From positions 19,786 through 45,204 of the forward strand of contig CAZTWC010000005.1 of NCBI GenBank assembly GCA_964617105.1: DNA of 25,419 nucleotides, in the 5' to 3' direction. The translations under genes and the position numbers were made by a program. The notes under the pieces are model-generated. The model did no database searches and had not been told where the DNA came from. It worked only from the letters and a program-made list of their open reading frames with translations. Positions 24,034-25,419 of the stretch are shown here, one piece after another. The stretch comes from CAZTWC01 sp964617105 [NCBI: uncultured Myxococcia bacterium]. GTDB lineage: Bacteria; CAZTWC01. Each line of letters begins with the position of its first letter. Positions within the stretch are counted from its first letter, which is position 1.

Positions 24034-24684
24034 TTAAAATAGGGTGACTCCCTTTTTCTTTTCACTGTCAAACTGGAGACCGAAATGTTTAGAAAAAACC
24101 TTTTGTTCTTCCAGGTGGGTATATATAGTTTTGATTTTTTGCTTAATCTCCTCCATTTGATCACTCTGATTTAGTAAGGTCTTCAATTCCTTCGGATCTA
24201 TGGGGTGGCCATTTAGATTGTCCAGCAACTCCAACACTTTAATTGTTCGCTCGAGCCCTTGCCTGATGCGATCGTTATATTGAAGTTCTAAAATAAGTGG
24301 TTCAGTAAGCCCCATAATCATATCTTCTTGTTTACCAATACTCTTCATGCTCTGGTAAAATTTTTCTACTTCCTGCCCGGTCATGTCTTTCGGGTGGCTA
24401 TTGTCTTCAAGTTGAGTTGATTTGTTTTCGCCCAGGTAATCTTCTACCACCACCTGTAATTTTTTAACAAAATTTTTATCAATATCACGGTGAGCATAGA
24501 CCTTGGCCATCATATCTTCCACATTTTTTTTATGGACCGCTACACTTTTATACAGTTTAGCAATGGTTTCAAATACCCGGTTGGTTTCGTTTTCGATTCT
24601 GGACGCCAGAGTCTGTAGTTGCTTTTTGAGCAAGGTGACAACTTGGTAGTTAATGGCAGTGATTTCTTTAAACTGTTCTTCCAT
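24034..24684 (-). CDS. CheZ-like coiled-coil protein, putative CheY phosphatase
   Basis: 216 residues, strongly helical and charged. ATG at 24684 was preferred over a TTG at 24693; neither has a strong ribosome site. Residues 126-155 (LTEPLILELQYNDRIRQGLE and following) resemble the catalytic helix of CheZ, where Asp and Gln four apart (D-x3-Q) dephosphorylate CheY; here they are D138 and Q142 in NDRIRQ. The C-terminus ends in a short motif after a flexible stretch (FDSEKKKGVTLF), like the CheY-binding tail of CheZ. It lies directly upstream of a CheY-like gene. Overall similarity to classical CheZ is low, so the function is inferred. Confidence 0.6.
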   Translation of the reverse strand: MEEQFKEITAINYQVVTLLKKQLQTLASRIENETNRVFETIAKLYKSVAVHKKNVEDMMAKVYAHRDIDKNFVKKLQVVVEDYLGENKSTQLEDNSHPKDMTGQEVEKFYQSMKSIGKQEDMIMGLTEPLILELQYNDRIRQGLERTIKVLELLDNLNGHPIDPKELKTLLNQSDQMEEIKQKIKTIYTHLEEQKVFSKHFGLQFDSEKKKGVTLF

Positions 24685-24753
24685 AATGTTCAACTTTATA
24701 TAGAGATGGAAATAATAATATCATTAAATAGTACCTGCTATCGATACTCAAAT

Positions 24754-24783
24754 AATATAACTATAACTTAAAGAGTTTGTCAA
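24754..24783 (-). promoter_or_regulatory. sigma-70-type promoter of the CheZ-like/CheY operon
   Basis: A perfect TTGACA (24778-24783) is followed after 18 bp by TATATT (24754-24759), five of six matches. Predicted start near 24747, about 60 bp before the ATG. It is back to back with the promoter of the divergent regulator gene. Confidence 0.55.
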
Positions 24784-24843
24784 TTCTTTTGGTAAAATTA
24801 ACCAGCCCGGGCAAGACTTTTAGCCTTTGAAGAAATATTTTTC

Positions 24844-24872
24844 TTGCCAAATAACTTTGCAATTATTATAAT
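24844..24872 (+). promoter_or_regulatory. sigma-70-type promoter of the divergent response regulator
   Basis: TTGCCA (24844-24849), a 17-bp spacer, then TATAAT (24867-24872). Predicted start near 24879, leaving a leader of about 44 nt with AAGGGG before the GTG start. Confidence 0.6.
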
Positions 24873-24922
24873 TATATAAGATTTGCTTTTCTCGAAAGCG
24901 GTTAATCCTTAAGGGGCTGTCT

Positions 24923-25402
24923 GTGAAAAAAATATTAATAGTAGATAACGAAGAGATACTGCGGCTTGCTGTAAAAAAGAATCTATCTCAGATCGGTTAC
25001 CAGGTTTATGTTGCATCCAATGGTCAGGAAGGGTTTAAAATATTTCAGGAAAAAAAACCTCAAATGGTTATTTTGGATCTGAAGATGCCAGTTATGGGCG
25101 GACTTGAGGCTTTGCAGAAGATCAAGAAGATAAGTCAGGAAACAGAGGTAGTAATCATAACCGCTTTTGCCGATATGGAAACCTCTATTCGAGCGATAAA
25201 ACTGGGGGCATTCGACTATATACAGAAGCCAGTAGATTTTGAACAACTTGAGATTGTGATCAGCCGGGGGTTTGAGAGGATAGAGATGCGGCAAAGATTG
25301 GCAGACCAGGTAATTCAATTAGAGAATGCCCTGGCTCAGCGAGATCAAGCGATACAACGGCGTATAAAGGGTGTTGAAAAGCACCAAATCCATTTCGACT
25401 AA
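24923..25402 (+). CDS. response regulator receiver protein with short coiled tail
   Basis: 159 residues from a GTG start with AAGGGG 7 nt upstream. Residues 1-120 are a receiver: D8 with N9-E10 in place of the usual acidic pair, phospho-D52 (ILDLKMP), T80 (ITAF) and K102 (QKPVDF). The receiver resembles the NtrC/AtoC type (AFADMETSIRAIKLGAFDYI), in which an AAA+ domain normally follows; here it ends instead after a charged helix (about 121-155). It may be a lone phosphate acceptor, possibly derived from an NtrC-type regulator. It is transcribed away from the phosphorelay operon, whose Hpt protein could feed it. Confidence 0.88.
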   Translation: MKKILIVDNEEILRLAVKKNLSQIGYQVYVASNGQEGFKIFQEKKPQMVILDLKMPVMGGLEALQKIKKISQETEVVIITAFADMETSIRAIKLGAFDYIQKPVDFEQLEIVISRGFERIEMRQRLADQVIQLENALAQRDQAIQRRIKGVEKHQIHFD

Positions 25403-25419
25403 ATTTATCCAAAATGGCA

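Noticed and set aside
24018-24164. N-terminal extension of the CheY-like protein
   Set aside because: The extension overlaps the CheZ-like gene, is basic and unlike a receiver, and the ATG at 24017 has its own AGAGGAT.

Overview
The window reads as chromosomal DNA of a Gram-negative bacterium. Evidence: lipoprotein signal peptides, a GldG/DUF4340 pair, a CheY/CheZ-like and hybrid-kinase phosphorelay, and a candidate sigma-54 promoter. Long Cys-repeat lipoproteins, sigma-54 use and stacked two-component genes suggest a deltaproteobacterial lineage (Desulfobacterota/Myxococcota-like) or a related candidate phylum. That placement is inference only. No rRNA, tRNA, CRISPR array, insertion sequence or phage gene was recognised.

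Layout. (1) 1-3054, plus strand: the 3' part of a GldG-family ABC-transporter auxiliary protein, a DUF4340 membrane-anchored protein and rpoZ. A hairpin overlapping the rpoZ stop is a good terminator for the converging argF. (2) 3092-5429, minus strand: a COG2403 (cyclic 2,3-diphosphoglycerate synthetase-like) P-loop protein followed by argF, with a likely promoter whose spacer holds a perfect palindrome. (3) 5593-16296, minus strand: one uninterrupted 3567-codon gene for a giant lipoprotein made almost entirely of ~21-residue four-cysteine units. These units are nested in larger repeats marked by a 34-residue module present five times. A GG-N10-GC sigma-54-type promoter sits just upstream, with a perfect inverted repeat about 160 bp further up. 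(4) 16622-20023, minus strand: cofH, a non-canonical radical SAM gene and cofG, tightly packed. This is an FO (deazaflavin, F420 precursor) synthase operon with an extra radical SAM enzyme inserted. (5) 20106-21515, minus strand: a lipoprotein with a C-terminal ladder of cysteines every fourth residue, translationally coupled to a small exported Cys/His/Lys protein built from two 40-residue repeats. (6) 21596-24684, minus strand: CheZ-like protein, CheY-like receiver, REC-HisKA-HATPase-REC hybrid kinase and Hpt protein. (7) 24923-25402, plus strand: a divergent single-domain response regulator with a good sigma-70 promoter.

How the genes may work together. Region 6 looks like a phosphorelay (hybrid kinase to Hpt to receivers) with a candidate CheY phosphatase. 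Region 2 pairs arginine biosynthesis with a nucleotide-binding enzyme of uncertain role. Regions 3 and 5 together encode three unrelated exported cysteine-rich proteins, which suggests a cell-envelope theme of disulfide-stabilised or metal-binding proteins. The strongest candidates for undescribed biology are the giant repeat lipoprotein with its sigma-54 control region, the cofH-rSAM-cofG operon, and the coupled Cys-ladder lipoprotein/Cys-His repeat pair.
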